A DNA stretch of 64,000 bases from JAJXWB01 sp046349085 (lineage in GTDB: Bacteria; Pseudomonadota; Alphaproteobacteria; Rhizobiales; Beijerinckiaceae): assembly GCA_046349085.1 (NCBI GenBank), contig JAXMDA010000002.1:372001-436000 (forward strand), given 5' to 3'. How positions within the stretch are numbered: the stretch's first letter is position 1; every line of letters begins with the position of its first letter. Made by a program: the position numbers and the translations under genes. This document shows, piece by piece, positions 9,001-16,448 of the stretch. Under the pieces are notes generated by a model that had not been told where the DNA came from, made no database searches, and was given only the letters and a program-made list of their open reading frames with translations.

Positions 9001-10286
9001 TGCGCGTCGGCGCCACCTCTCAGAGCAACGAACCGGACGTCATACTTGGTGGCCGCCAACAGCCATTTCGCGAGGGCGCGGATCAGCGCTTGGGCGCCGC
9101 CGATCTCAAGGTCGTGAGTGACCAGCAAAATGGTCCCCGACGAACGGAGACCATTGGGCGCGACAACCTTATTCGCGGCCGATGGGGCAGGGGCGCAAGC
9201 CGGGCTGCGAAGCGTGGGATCGAAATGCTCCCTTTCCGCCGACATGATGACGTGCTGCAAGGGACTGATGGACGAACCGCGAAGTTCGGGATGCTGCTGG
9301 AGGTAAGCGTCGGAATCAAATGGGGCCGATATTTTCCGGCCCTCCGCAGTCCCGAAATAGGCGTAGTGGATCACGGGATCCAGACCCGACTCCCGCACCC
9401 CCTCGTTCACTGCGAGGTAGGTATTTGGATCGAAAAAGGGATTTGGCAGAAATCCCGCCGCGCTGCCGATCAAGACGTAATGTTGTAAAGGAGCGACTTC
9501 CGGATAAGCGCTCAGATATTTTTTTCGATAAAATCCGTCGTTGAACAGTCCAGCCTCTCGCAAAAGAAGTGCATATGAAATTCGAAGCATCAGGGTATCA
9601 TCATCGATAAATCTTATGTGGTCGTGCTTCAGAGTATATACGGATATCCGTTCAATATTATTTTTGATATTCTTGCTTGCGTAAGTTCCAAACGCAATCT
9701 TCGTGGCGGTTGGATACATCGGCATCCGCCCTTCGTTCCGACCATAAGTTATGAAATGCGCAAACGGATTCACCTTTGCGTGAGCGACGTCGACATACTT
9801 ATTCAAATAAAACTGCGTGCTAAACCAGGGGCACGGATTTCGTCCTTCTTGCCAGCCTATCTTGGCGAAGTGCAGCAAGGGATCTTCTCCCGCCAGATTC
9901 ACGTCCTCGTACGAGGCCAGATAATACTCTTCGTCAAACTCGGCAGAGATGGTCAAGACGTCTCTGTACGGACCTGCCAGCCGGGATGGATCCGCGTGAA
10001 CGACCCTGTGTCGTTGCTGTCTAACAAAGTGCGCGAGCGGGTTCTCGCCCGGAGCAAGCTGATCGTGATACCTGGCCAAATAAGCCTCGACGGAGAATTG
10101 CGGGTTGGGATCGCGGAGTTCGCACCAGCCGTGTTCTAGGTAGTGGTGCAGAGGATCGATATTGAGCCGACGTACGTCAGGGTTAGTCACCAGATAGAAC
10201 TTACGGTCGAAGAACGGAGCAAGTCGAGCCGCGCTGCGCCGCGACGCAAACCTCTGCGCAATCTTCGGAACAATAAGATTTCGCAT
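6024..10286 (-). CDS. Giant three-domain glycosyltransferase (GT4-GT2-GT4) with N-terminal FD/YL/HY/EGR repeats
   Basis: The 1420-residue protein has no signal peptide. Residues 25-360 hold about seven degenerate repeats of 37-40 residues with the pattern FD..YL..YPDV....PL.HY...G..EGR.P. A GT4-like domain follows at about 385-745 (HDLEIGGAQA near 391, EDPFPLV at 655-661). A GT2 domain spans about 750-1000 (VSVVVPNYNYEKFL, LLDDAS near 785, EADDF near 839), and a second GT4 domain about 1045-1415 (GESMPLVLID at 1312-1321). It should build several linkages of one surface glycan. The EX7E-type second acid is His664 in the first GT4 domain, which may be impaired. The ATG at 10286 was chosen because the extra 85 upstream codons look non-conserved and their GTG lacks a ribosome site. 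It probably leads an operon with cysD and cysNC. Confidence 0.88.
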   Translation of the reverse strand: MRNLIVPKIAQRFASRRSAARLAPFFDRKFYLVTNPDVRRLNIDPLHHYLEHGWCELRDPNPQFSVEAYLARYHDQLAPGENPLAHFVRQQRHRVVHADPSRLAGPYRDVLTISAEFDEEYYLASYEDVNLAGEDPLLHFAKIGWQEGRNPCPWFSTQFYLNKYVDVAHAKVNPFAHFITYGRNEGRMPMYPTATKIAFGTYASKNIKNNIERISVYTLKHDHIRFIDDDTLMLRISYALLLREAGLFNDGFYRKKYLSAYPEVAPLQHYVLIGSAAGFLPNPFFDPNTYLAVNEGVRESGLDPVIHYAYFGTAEGRKISAPFDSDAYLQQHPELRGSSISPLQHVIMSAEREHFDPTLRSPACAPAPSAANKVVAPNGLRSSGTILLVTHDLEIGGAQALIRALAKWLLAATKYDVRFVALRGGADAHRFTEIAPVFDIAGHAEMHEVPAARTLLRDFIPADLKLVLINSVASGAFLDWWDGQQPVISYIHELQKMITEHGDNIVRLAERSSFVLGGSEAVTTLLRSEHLIEADKCRLVPDFMHDLDHRPQNDAQRDGIRRKYGAPHGAVVLVGCGVAHWRKAPDLFVEVAAKVRRSSSRQVYFIWIGGGPDLDECRSQAVELGVSDIVNFVGFSNEAEAIIGSSDVFMLPSLEDPFPLVCIHAALNGLPIVCFEEAGGVPAFVAQGAGVATPFKNTDAMAAAAVRYVEDVALRRQAGERGRILAKNHLVSATGPMLLALIKQATGEPPHVSVVVPNYNYEKFLSQRLDTIYRQTFQDFEVILLDDASIDNSIDLLREAANHASTRLHVNDRNSGSPFAQWLKGLGLARGGLIWIAEADDFSDPEFLQRAIPHFDDENIFVTYALSTPIDDNGKQLGDYRPLYLDRINRGRWDRSYSATDQQEIESCLAIANTIPNASSVVFRKFEYDDDLKKMLLSMKLCGDWLFYVHALKGGKIQYLADPLNFHRRHEATVTSRVEGQGLYFSEAARVRAYIQYAFRLPSATIQKAREFWRGDIERFAKKPGFDKNTALAETPYEARDGEGRRSLLVVTSDFSPGGGQLFAIRLANEWSRRGGRAFIASADYLPEHPAVLRMIDPHVARFRVGGNKRTLRNIIRDFKIEMIHSSIWWADKAVFEALNGWETHVPWIVTMHGCYETLLSDPNIDPDFPATVAAMKPLVSEWVYIADKHRDVLRKLRMGDCHAKINNGVPPPHSRALSRDSLGVRPNALLVCIASRAIESKGWREAIAAVELLNQRGRAVDLLLIGEGPLYDELTRRGNLPPYVRLVGQVSNVADYIAASDVGLLPTTFIGESMPLVLIDFFAAGKPVVATSAGDIPAMIDGEGGPAGRIVPLSNGRVSVSDIADALQAFFDPELRRACGRIGLRNFETRYTIEIMCDAYENIYQAAYDQRSASPTRPA

Positions 10287-10584
10287 CGACCTGATCGCTC
10301 CAAGTTCTATTTTCAGCGTGGCGTTTCCATAGCAGCTTTGGCGCGCTGCGGAAAGCGCCTCAAGGGCTCGTCGTTCTGCAGGCTCACCGGCCTCGTGCGC
10401 CCACGAGGTTGACGTCAAGCGAGGCGACGCGTCGCGGTCCCCGACTGAAATGCGGGCGAATTGATCGCAGCCGCGCCCATTGCAAGCGTCGTTGGCGCCC
10501 GGCCGTGCGCCTGTCCCCAGCTTTGCAGTTGACATTCCCACGCCGAGCAGAAATGAGACTAAACGAGTAGAATGGTGACAAATC
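10287..10584. other. Divergent intergenic region between the giant glycosyltransferase and a methyltransferase
   Basis: These 298 bases separate two divergently read genes and must hold both promoters. The minus-strand frame of the glycosyltransferase remains open to 10541, so its N-terminus could extend into this stretch. No clear -35/-10 pair, operator or RNA was recognised. Confidence 0.4.
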
Positions 10585-11547
10585 GTGGAACATTTGGTTC
10601 AAAGTTGCGCTGATCGCGCGTGGTTTGCGGAGGTCGACCCGCAGGAGTTTTTGGGATCTACGCCGACCATGCTGAGCGACGCCGAACGCATTATGCTGCA
10701 TTGGCTGGCCAGGGAAATACCCCTGCCGGCGGGCGCAGTGATCGTCGATGCGGGGGCCTTTCTGGGAGGCTCGACGCTGGCGCTGGCGACCGGCCTTCGC
10801 AAGAGAACCAAGGATTTCCGCAACGAATACCGAATCCACAGCTACGACATGTTCGTGGCGCCGAATGATCCGTACTCGCTGGAATTGATCGGGCACAACC
10901 GAAAGCCGGGCGACAGTGTGCTCGACCTGTATGTTTCCGCCCTTGGAGAATTGAAATCGTCGACTGTAATTCACGCTGGCGATCTGATGGCCGCGCCGGC
11001 CCCTGGCGCCCCGACCGCGCTGCAATTTATAGACGTCGCCAAGACCCGCGCCCTAAACGCCAAGATCGTGATCGAGTTTTTTCCTTTGCTGATTCCCGAC
11101 AAATCTATTGTTGTTCAGCAGGATTACAACGATCATTCATGTCCTTGGATTAACGCGACGATGGAGTATCTGCATGAGTACTTCGATTTTCTTTGCGATA
11201 TGCGCGGTTCACGCGTTTTCCGGAACACCCGCGCAATTCCTCTGGCCGCCCTTCGAGACGCGGCCTATGGACTGTCGCTTTCGGACGAATTGGACTTAGT
11301 GCTCCGAGGCGCCGCCAGAGGCGGGCAAGACGATACTGCCCGGTTTATCTCTGCAGTCAGTGGAGGTTGGTCCGTATTCGAGCGCGACGGCGTAGACGCC
11401 GCCCTTTCTTTTCTCGACAACTTGCCCTATCGCCAAACCTGGGAAGGGGAGAGCTATGTAGACTTCGTGAAGACGGCTATGAAAGGCTTGGGCGACAAGT
11501 CGAGCCTAGACCGCTATCACCGCGGATATTTTCGCGACTTCCCTTAA
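10585..11547 (+). CDS. Class I SAM-dependent methyltransferase-like protein
   Basis: The 320-residue protein has a Rossmann-type SAM-binding motif IVDAGAFLGGST (53-64) followed by a helix, and a later D-type strand segment SIVVQQDYNDH. This resembles the methyltransferase-24 type proteins found in glycan clusters, although no substrate can be assigned. The GTG at 10585 is the longest start and has no strong ribosome site. Met29 is an alternative. It is read away from the giant glycosyltransferase and could methylate a sugar or act on an adjacent surface molecule. The C-terminal 90 residues show no recognised domain. Confidence 0.65.
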   Translation: MEHLVQSCADRAWFAEVDPQEFLGSTPTMLSDAERIMLHWLAREIPLPAGAVIVDAGAFLGGSTLALATGLRKRTKDFRNEYRIHSYDMFVAPNDPYSLELIGHNRKPGDSVLDLYVSALGELKSSTVIHAGDLMAAPAPGAPTALQFIDVAKTRALNAKIVIEFFPLLIPDKSIVVQQDYNDHSCPWINATMEYLHEYFDFLCDMRGSRVFRNTRAIPLAALRDAAYGLSLSDELDLVLRGAARGGQDDTARFISAVSGGWSVFERDGVDAALSFLDNLPYRQTWEGESYVDFVKTAMKGLGDKSSLDRYHRGYFRDFP

Positions 11548-11826
11548 GTTTGGTCACGCCGCGCTGGCCGTCCGCCGTTGACGCCAGGAAGGACGCCGCA
11601 AAAGCCGCTCATGCCGACCCGGATGCGTCGCTCGCAAAAAGGAGCAGAAGAGCTTGGTTTGATGAGTTCGGCTCCGCGCCTATAGACCATTGCGCATTTT
11701 ATCCGAAGATACTTGCGCCTTGGCAATAGCAGAGCTGCAGGCAGTTGAATTTCCGTTACATGTCCGGGCGTTGACTTGAGGGTTTTTTCTTCGCAAATTG
11801 CCGTGCGGCATATTTAGGAGGGCGAT

Positions 11827-13119
11827 ATGGCTAAGGTCCCAAAATTGGCGTTCACGGCGGTGTGCGCAGCGGCATTGAGCATTTTGTCACTCCCCTCATA
11901 CGCTCAATACAGTAAACAGATTACGTCGCCGCAGGCAGGCGGCGCATCGCCGAACATCGCTGCCGTCGCAGCCCAGCCAATGTGGAAACAGCTCAAGGCA
12001 TTGCCCGCTGGCGTAAACCTGCAATCAGTCAGCGTGCCAGCGGGCACCACGGCTGCACCGTCGATTTCGCAGGGGAAGGCGGCGAGCGCGGCGCCCACTA
12101 ACAAGCAAAATCTGCCCGTTACCTTGGGAGGATCAGTTCCGGTCGGCGGCTCCGCATCCTCGGGCGGCAGCGGCGCAAACACTGGTGGAGGATTCGCGGT
12201 CACAAAATCAGTGGCCTCGGTGACGGCGTCGCTGGCGCCCACAGCCGGATCCACTGGCGGCGCAGGCATCCAGCCGCAAAATTACGGAAATGGCAACGTT
12301 AATACAGTATATCACTATAACGACCTGCTTGTGACGCCCGCCGGAACAGCAGAATCGCCGCATGGCACATCAGTTGGCTATGTACTCTTCACGTTCGACA
12401 ATTCGAACTGGTACTATTGCACAGCAACTTTGATCAGCAACTCGATCATCGTTGCGGCCGGTCACTGCGCGCACGAGGGCAATAATAGTTCGAACGGATG
12501 GATCAAGCAGGCTTATTTCTTCCCGTCTTGCTGGAATTGTAACACTTCGTACCGTTACTACCCCTACGGTTATGCTCAGGTCGCATGGGCGACAGTAACC
12601 GGCGGCTGGTATGCCAGCGGCGGCCTGGACCAAGGATACGATATCTCGGTGATGGTCGTGAACAAGCCGACCGGCCAAAGCCAGGAGTTCGGGACTTCTA
12701 CAGGATATATGGGCTTTTGCTACAACAATTGCCTGCAACCCAACTGGTTCCTGACAGCGCGAGGCTTCCCGAACAATTATTTCGGGGGCAATTGGGTCGC
12801 GGAATCCCAGCATCATGTCCAGTCGGATGGTCATGACTTCTTGTTCGGCACCGGCATGGAAGGCGGGTCGAGCGGGGGCCCGTTCATCGCGAACATTGGC
12901 ACGATTGTCGACAACTCCACAAATCTTGGCCAGTACACCAATCGCAACGTTATCTTCGCCACGCGTTCGTGGGGCTACAATGATACAAGCATCAAGATCG
13001 GCGGCGCCTCGTCGCTTTCCGGTCCGAGTAACACCAACAACTTCAAGACCATGTTTAATAATGCGTGTACCCAGGCAAGGAGCATCCACGGCACAAATTC
13101 CTGCGCCTTTTTGCCCTGA
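11827..13119 (+). CDS. Secreted trypsin-like serine protease
   Basis: The 430-residue protein starts with a signal peptide (residues 1-26, cleavage after SYA). A Ser/Gly/Ala/Thr-rich low-complexity linker runs from about 30 to 150, and a chymotrypsin-fold domain follows. The catalytic triad is visible as His213 in VAAGHC, Asp272 in GYDISVMVV and Ser349 in GGSSGGPF. The fold is closest to the V8/glutamyl endopeptidase-like branch in feel, but substrate specificity cannot be read. Several cysteine pairs (C234/C237, C298/C302) suggest disulfides. A strong AGGAGGG precedes the ATG, and a TTGACT at about 11772 may be a -35 box. It stands alone inside the surface-glycan region and probably acts outside the cell. 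Confidence 0.85.
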   Translation: MAKVPKLAFTAVCAAALSILSLPSYAQYSKQITSPQAGGASPNIAAVAAQPMWKQLKALPAGVNLQSVSVPAGTTAAPSISQGKAASAAPTNKQNLPVTLGGSVPVGGSASSGGSGANTGGGFAVTKSVASVTASLAPTAGSTGGAGIQPQNYGNGNVNTVYHYNDLLVTPAGTAESPHGTSVGYVLFTFDNSNWYYCTATLISNSIIVAAGHCAHEGNNSSNGWIKQAYFFPSCWNCNTSYRYYPYGYAQVAWATVTGGWYASGGLDQGYDISVMVVNKPTGQSQEFGTSTGYMGFCYNNCLQPNWFLTARGFPNNYFGGNWVAESQHHVQSDGHDFLFGTGMEGGSSGGPFIANIGTIVDNSTNLGQYTNRNVIFATRSWGYNDTSIKIGGASSLSGPSNTNNFKTMFNNACTQARSIHGTNSCAFLP

Positions 13120-13138
13120 GCAAGATAGGTGATTGCGC

Positions 13139-13167
13139 GACGTGGGCGCGTTAGTAGCGCCCACGTC
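13139..13167. terminator. Bidirectional hairpin between convergent protease and epimerase genes
   Basis: An 11-bp perfect stem, GACGTGGGCGC (13139-13149) with GCGCCCACGTC (13157-13167), has a 7-base loop. It lies between two genes that end toward each other and has no long U-tract on either side. It probably limits read-through in both directions. Confidence 0.6.
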
Positions 13168-13190
13168 CGCTGAGAACGCTAGCCTCCGGG

Positions 13191-14099
13191 CTACCGCGGA
13201 TCTCTGGATGATGTTTGCCACATCTCGCGGATCGTGTCTCGAAGATCGCGCGTGGGACGCCATCCGAGGTCGGTTTCGATGCGACTGCAGTCGAGAACAA
13301 TACGGCTGACATCGAAGGGTCGGGGCGACGCCTCATGCACCTCGATTGAGCCGCTTGTGACTTGCTCTACGATCGCGACAATGTCGGCGACCGAGTGACC
13401 CACGCCGGAGCCCACATTCCAAATGGCGTGATGTGCCGATCTATCACCTACTGCCATGATAATAGCGTCTGCTACATCATCGGCATCGACATAATCACGA
13501 ATAATGCTCTTTCCGAAAGCGGTGAACGGACGGCCATCTCTGATGGCGCGAAATAGTGCCGGAACGACGCCTTGGACCTTTGATACTTGATGTCGACCCA
13601 CTGGATTTGAAACTCGCAAAATAGTGGTTGGGAATTTGTAGCTCCTCCCGAAGAATTGGACCGATTGCTCTGCGCAAACTTTAGTCAGCCCGTATGAGGA
13701 GATCGGATTTAGTGCCGTATGCTCTGTAGCCCGGACGCCTTCTGGCATATTACCGTAGACCGTTCCTCCTGAAGATATAAAAACAAATCTTAATCTTGGA
13801 ACAAATTTTGCTTTATCTAAATAGTCGATAAGAGGTCGAACGTTATATTCTAATTCGCTCCACGGTGTGTTGGCATAAGTGCCGGGCACGGAGCTCCATG
13901 CAAAGTATATTATGTCGATGTCCTCTGTCGCAGAGCGAATCAAGTTAGAAAATTCGGAGGGGGGCACAAATAATTCGGTCGAATTTGTTGTGGTCTTCGG
14001 TGTGCCGGATATGATGTAAATCTTGTCCGTCTTCTCAGTGACGAGTGCGTCTCTGAGGTGGCGGCCCAAAAAGCCATCGCCGCCAATCAGAAGCAGCAT
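13191..14099 (-). CDS. NAD-dependent epimerase/dehydratase (extended SDR), AT-rich
   Basis: The 302-residue protein is an extended short-chain dehydrogenase with a nucleotide-binding motif GGDGFLG (6-12), a catalytic Ser near 110 (FISSGGTVYG) and Tyr136-x3-Lys140 (SSYGLTK). It is likely to epimerise or dehydrate an NDP-sugar for the local glycan, like GalE or WbpP-type enzymes, but the exact sugar cannot be told. The gene is strikingly AT-rich: in 13741-13860 I count 41 G or C in 120 bases. That points to recent transfer. Its ATG lies one base after the stop of the preceding methyltransferase gene, so the two are translated together. Confidence 0.87.
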   Translation of the reverse strand: MLLLIGGDGFLGRHLRDALVTEKTDKIYIISGTPKTTTNSTELFVPPSEFSNLIRSATEDIDIIYFAWSSVPGTYANTPWSELEYNVRPLIDYLDKAKFVPRLRFVFISSGGTVYGNMPEGVRATEHTALNPISSYGLTKVCAEQSVQFFGRSYKFPTTILRVSNPVGRHQVSKVQGVVPALFRAIRDGRPFTAFGKSIIRDYVDADDVADAIIMAVGDRSAHHAIWNVGSGVGHSVADIVAIVEQVTSGSIEVHEASPRPFDVSRIVLDCSRIETDLGWRPTRDLRDTIREMWQTSSRDPR

Positions 14100-14100
14100 G

Positions 14101-14925
14101 TCAGCTTTCCCCAGCTGAGTTGTCGTGCGCCCCAGCAGGTTTTTGGATCAGCCATTGATCCTGAAGTCCGAACCACGTTCCCGAGTGGAACGAAAGGATC
14201 GAAGCTTCAGGAACATGTGTTGTGAGTTGCCGCGCTACATATTCCACAGAGACGACCGCGGTGCCGTAATCGCCACAATCGAGGTCCTGCTGGTCAGACT
14301 CGGGTCGATATCCAAAACCGAGTTCGCTGTCGAAATTCTGTCGAAAAAACTCAGGGAATTTTCGCATGGCGAAGTCACCGTGGGTTGTAATCAGCAGAAT
14401 GCCCCCCGGCGCAAGCGCGTCGTAAAGGCGGACGAGCCATCGTCCGAAGGTCCTGTGCGGAAGATGAGAAAACAGCGAGAGGACGAAAATCAAATCGAAC
14501 GTTGTGCTTAGCTGCAGTGTCTCGGGAAGAGTTGTGGAGACTTCGGCGCCAACGCCGATGCGTTCACGAATGAAGCGACATGCTTCTTCGTGGATGTCGG
14601 ACGCCACCACGTGATTCTCCGGCAGCAGATTCTTAATATGTCGCGTAACGCGACCATAACCGGATGCAAACTCGAGTACGCGTTTTCCATCGCCCCATGT
14701 CCCGCTTCGTCTCGCTATTTCTGCGACTTGCGCGGCATCGCTATGTCCGCCCTGAAAATAAGCGTCCACTGCCGCCATTGGCTGCATTTGCGCTTGATTG
14801 ACCAGATAGCCCAGCAACTGGTCGTCTTGGTGCAGGGCGCTTGAGACGTTGTATCGTCTAGCGGCGATCTCTGCCGTCTCTGCCATTTGGTCAGTTATTT
14901 CTATTGCATGCTGCGATTTGACCAT
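14101..14925 (-). CDS. Class I SAM-dependent methyltransferase
   Basis: The 274-residue protein has the SAM motif I at EFASGYGRVTRHI (85-97), motif II VVASDIH, and FDLIFVLSLFSHLPH followed by LAPGGILLITTHG, the usual core of a Methyltransf_11/25-type fold. The ATG at 14925 is preceded by AGGAAAG, and the in-frame ATG at 14964 has no such site. The gene is more AT-rich than the housekeeping genes of the window, like the epimerase gene one base downstream. The pair may make and methylate a sugar, or methylate a glycan end; this is inferred from context. Confidence 0.82.
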   Translation of the reverse strand: MVKSQHAIEITDQMAETAEIAARRYNVSSALHQDDQLLGYLVNQAQMQPMAAVDAYFQGGHSDAAQVAEIARRSGTWGDGKRVLEFASGYGRVTRHIKNLLPENHVVASDIHEEACRFIRERIGVGAEVSTTLPETLQLSTTFDLIFVLSLFSHLPHRTFGRWLVRLYDALAPGGILLITTHGDFAMRKFPEFFRQNFDSELGFGYRPESDQQDLDCGDYGTAVVSVEYVARQLTTHVPEASILSFHSGTWFGLQDQWLIQKPAGAHDNSAGES

Positions 14926-15148
14926 CTTTCCTATCCGGGCCCGAGCGCGACTGGCACCACGCATTTAATTTGGCTGAATCGACTTGTCATCAAAAAACAA
15001 AATGCGCCCGAATTGCCCCTTGAAATTTCAGTTGGCTGCAGCTTGCCTAACTGGCGCTATGATGTAATTGAAGCCTCATTCTTCGGAGTTCGGAGTGGCG
15101 GCATCCTCGGAAGGCGATGACGCCAGTTCCGCTCAAGAGGGCGCAGTC

Positions 15149-16417
15149 GTGGCTCGAATTTTAAGAAGAGCCGTCGGTCCTGTTGCCGTTCACAACCCGC
15201 ACGCGGCGATACGGGATGCCGCCGAAGAAGGCAGCGTGGACAACAAGACCGGGCAAACAGAAGGCGTAGCGGCCAAAGCCGGAACGAGGCGGTCCGCAAC
15301 CCTGAGATCGATCGGCGCCGCGTTGCATGCGGCGTTGCGCGAGCAGAATAGGATCGAGGCGACTTACGAAAGCCTCCTCAGCGACTCAGAAGCCCGGCTT
15401 GCCCGGGCAATTGGTGAAATCGCGGCAGAACGGCGCCGTCACAAGGTGGACTTACGCGCGACACAAGCCGCCCTAGCTGAAACGACAGCGAAGGCGACTG
15501 ATATAGAAGAGGCGGCAAGTCGATTGCGTTCGGAGTATGAGCGCATGCTTGCGGATGTTGAGCGCGAGTTGCTAGCCAAGGCTAGCGAAGTAGAAAATCT
15601 GCAGTCGAAAATATTTCATAGGCAGCAAGAGATAGAAGCGAAAGCAAATCGATTGCTTTCGGAGCATGAACGCAAGCTCGGGGACGCGCAGGCCAATCTG
15701 GTCGCCAAGACGAGCGAGGTCGAAGATCTCCAGGTCCGATTATCGCACGTCCGGCGAGAGAGCGAGCGGCTCGAAGGCGAGATATCGGAGCTTTCCCGCA
15801 CGCTGGAAGCCCGGTCGGAGGAAACGCGCCGTGTGCAGGGCTTGCTCGCCGAAGAACGCGCGCGCCGTGAAGAGACGGATCAGCGCCTCCGCGTCGCTGG
15901 CACGCAACTCGCGGCGCTGAGATGCGATCTTGCGACGGCGAGACATGAGTTCGACAACCAAGCCTTGAAGTTGCAGGCTCTCGATCGCCTCTGGCTCGTG
16001 CGGATGCGTCGCTCCTTGCTGACAATCGGGCGGCGCCTGTCAGGCTGGCGCCGGCGCGTCGTCCTGAGAAAGAAGGACAATCCGCTGTTCGATAGCGAGT
16101 TCTATACGGCGGCCTATCCCGACGTCGCTGAAAGCGGCGTTGACCCTTACTGGCACTACCTCGCGCATGGCGCGCGGGAAGGGCGCAACCCCAATGCGAT
16201 GTTCCGGACGACTTATTACCTGGAACGCTACCCTGATGTCGCCGAGCATGGCATGAACCCGCTCGTCCACTATTTCGAAAACGGCGCGGCTGAATTGCGA
16301 GACCCGCATCCATTGTTCTCGACGCGATGGTACGTCGAACAAAATCGCGGAACCATGCAGCCGGGGCAAAATCCTCTTCTGCATTACCTGGCCGCCGAGC
16401 GGGCGCGCCTGGGATGA
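15149..16417 (+). CDS. Coiled-coil protein with C-terminal FD/YL/PDV/HY repeats
   Basis: The 422-residue protein has a basic N-terminus, a long coiled coil at about 60-280 and a basic linker (SLLTIGRRLSGWRRR). Three repeats of about 38 residues of the pattern FD..YY..YPDV...G..P..HY...G..EGR.P follow (314-350, 352-388, 390-420). The same module opens the giant glycosyltransferase at 6-10.3 kb. Inside the coiled coil, residues 124-166 and 167-209 are a 43-residue tandem duplication, still visible in the DNA with a 129-base period. No enzyme domain is present, so a scaffold or chain-length organiser for glycan assembly is possible. The GTG at 15149 has GAGGG upstream; a TTG 81 bases earlier would lengthen it. 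Confidence 0.75.
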   Translation: MARILRRAVGPVAVHNPHAAIRDAAEEGSVDNKTGQTEGVAAKAGTRRSATLRSIGAALHAALREQNRIEATYESLLSDSEARLARAIGEIAAERRRHKVDLRATQAALAETTAKATDIEEAASRLRSEYERMLADVERELLAKASEVENLQSKIFHRQQEIEAKANRLLSEHERKLGDAQANLVAKTSEVEDLQVRLSHVRRESERLEGEISELSRTLEARSEETRRVQGLLAEERARREETDQRLRVAGTQLAALRCDLATARHEFDNQALKLQALDRLWLVRMRRSLLTIGRRLSGWRRRVVLRKKDNPLFDSEFYTAAYPDVAESGVDPYWHYLAHGAREGRNPNAMFRTTYYLERYPDVAEHGMNPLVHYFENGAAELRDPHPLFSTRWYVEQNRGTMQPGQNPLLHYLAAERARLG

Positions 16418-16448
16418 GATCGGGCGGAACGGACAGGCCGGAAGCCAA

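Noticed and set aside
11548..11826. Possible small genes between the methyltransferase and protease genes
   Set aside because: Open frames of about 60 codons exist on the minus strand, but they lack a ribosome site and have no recognisable sequence feature.
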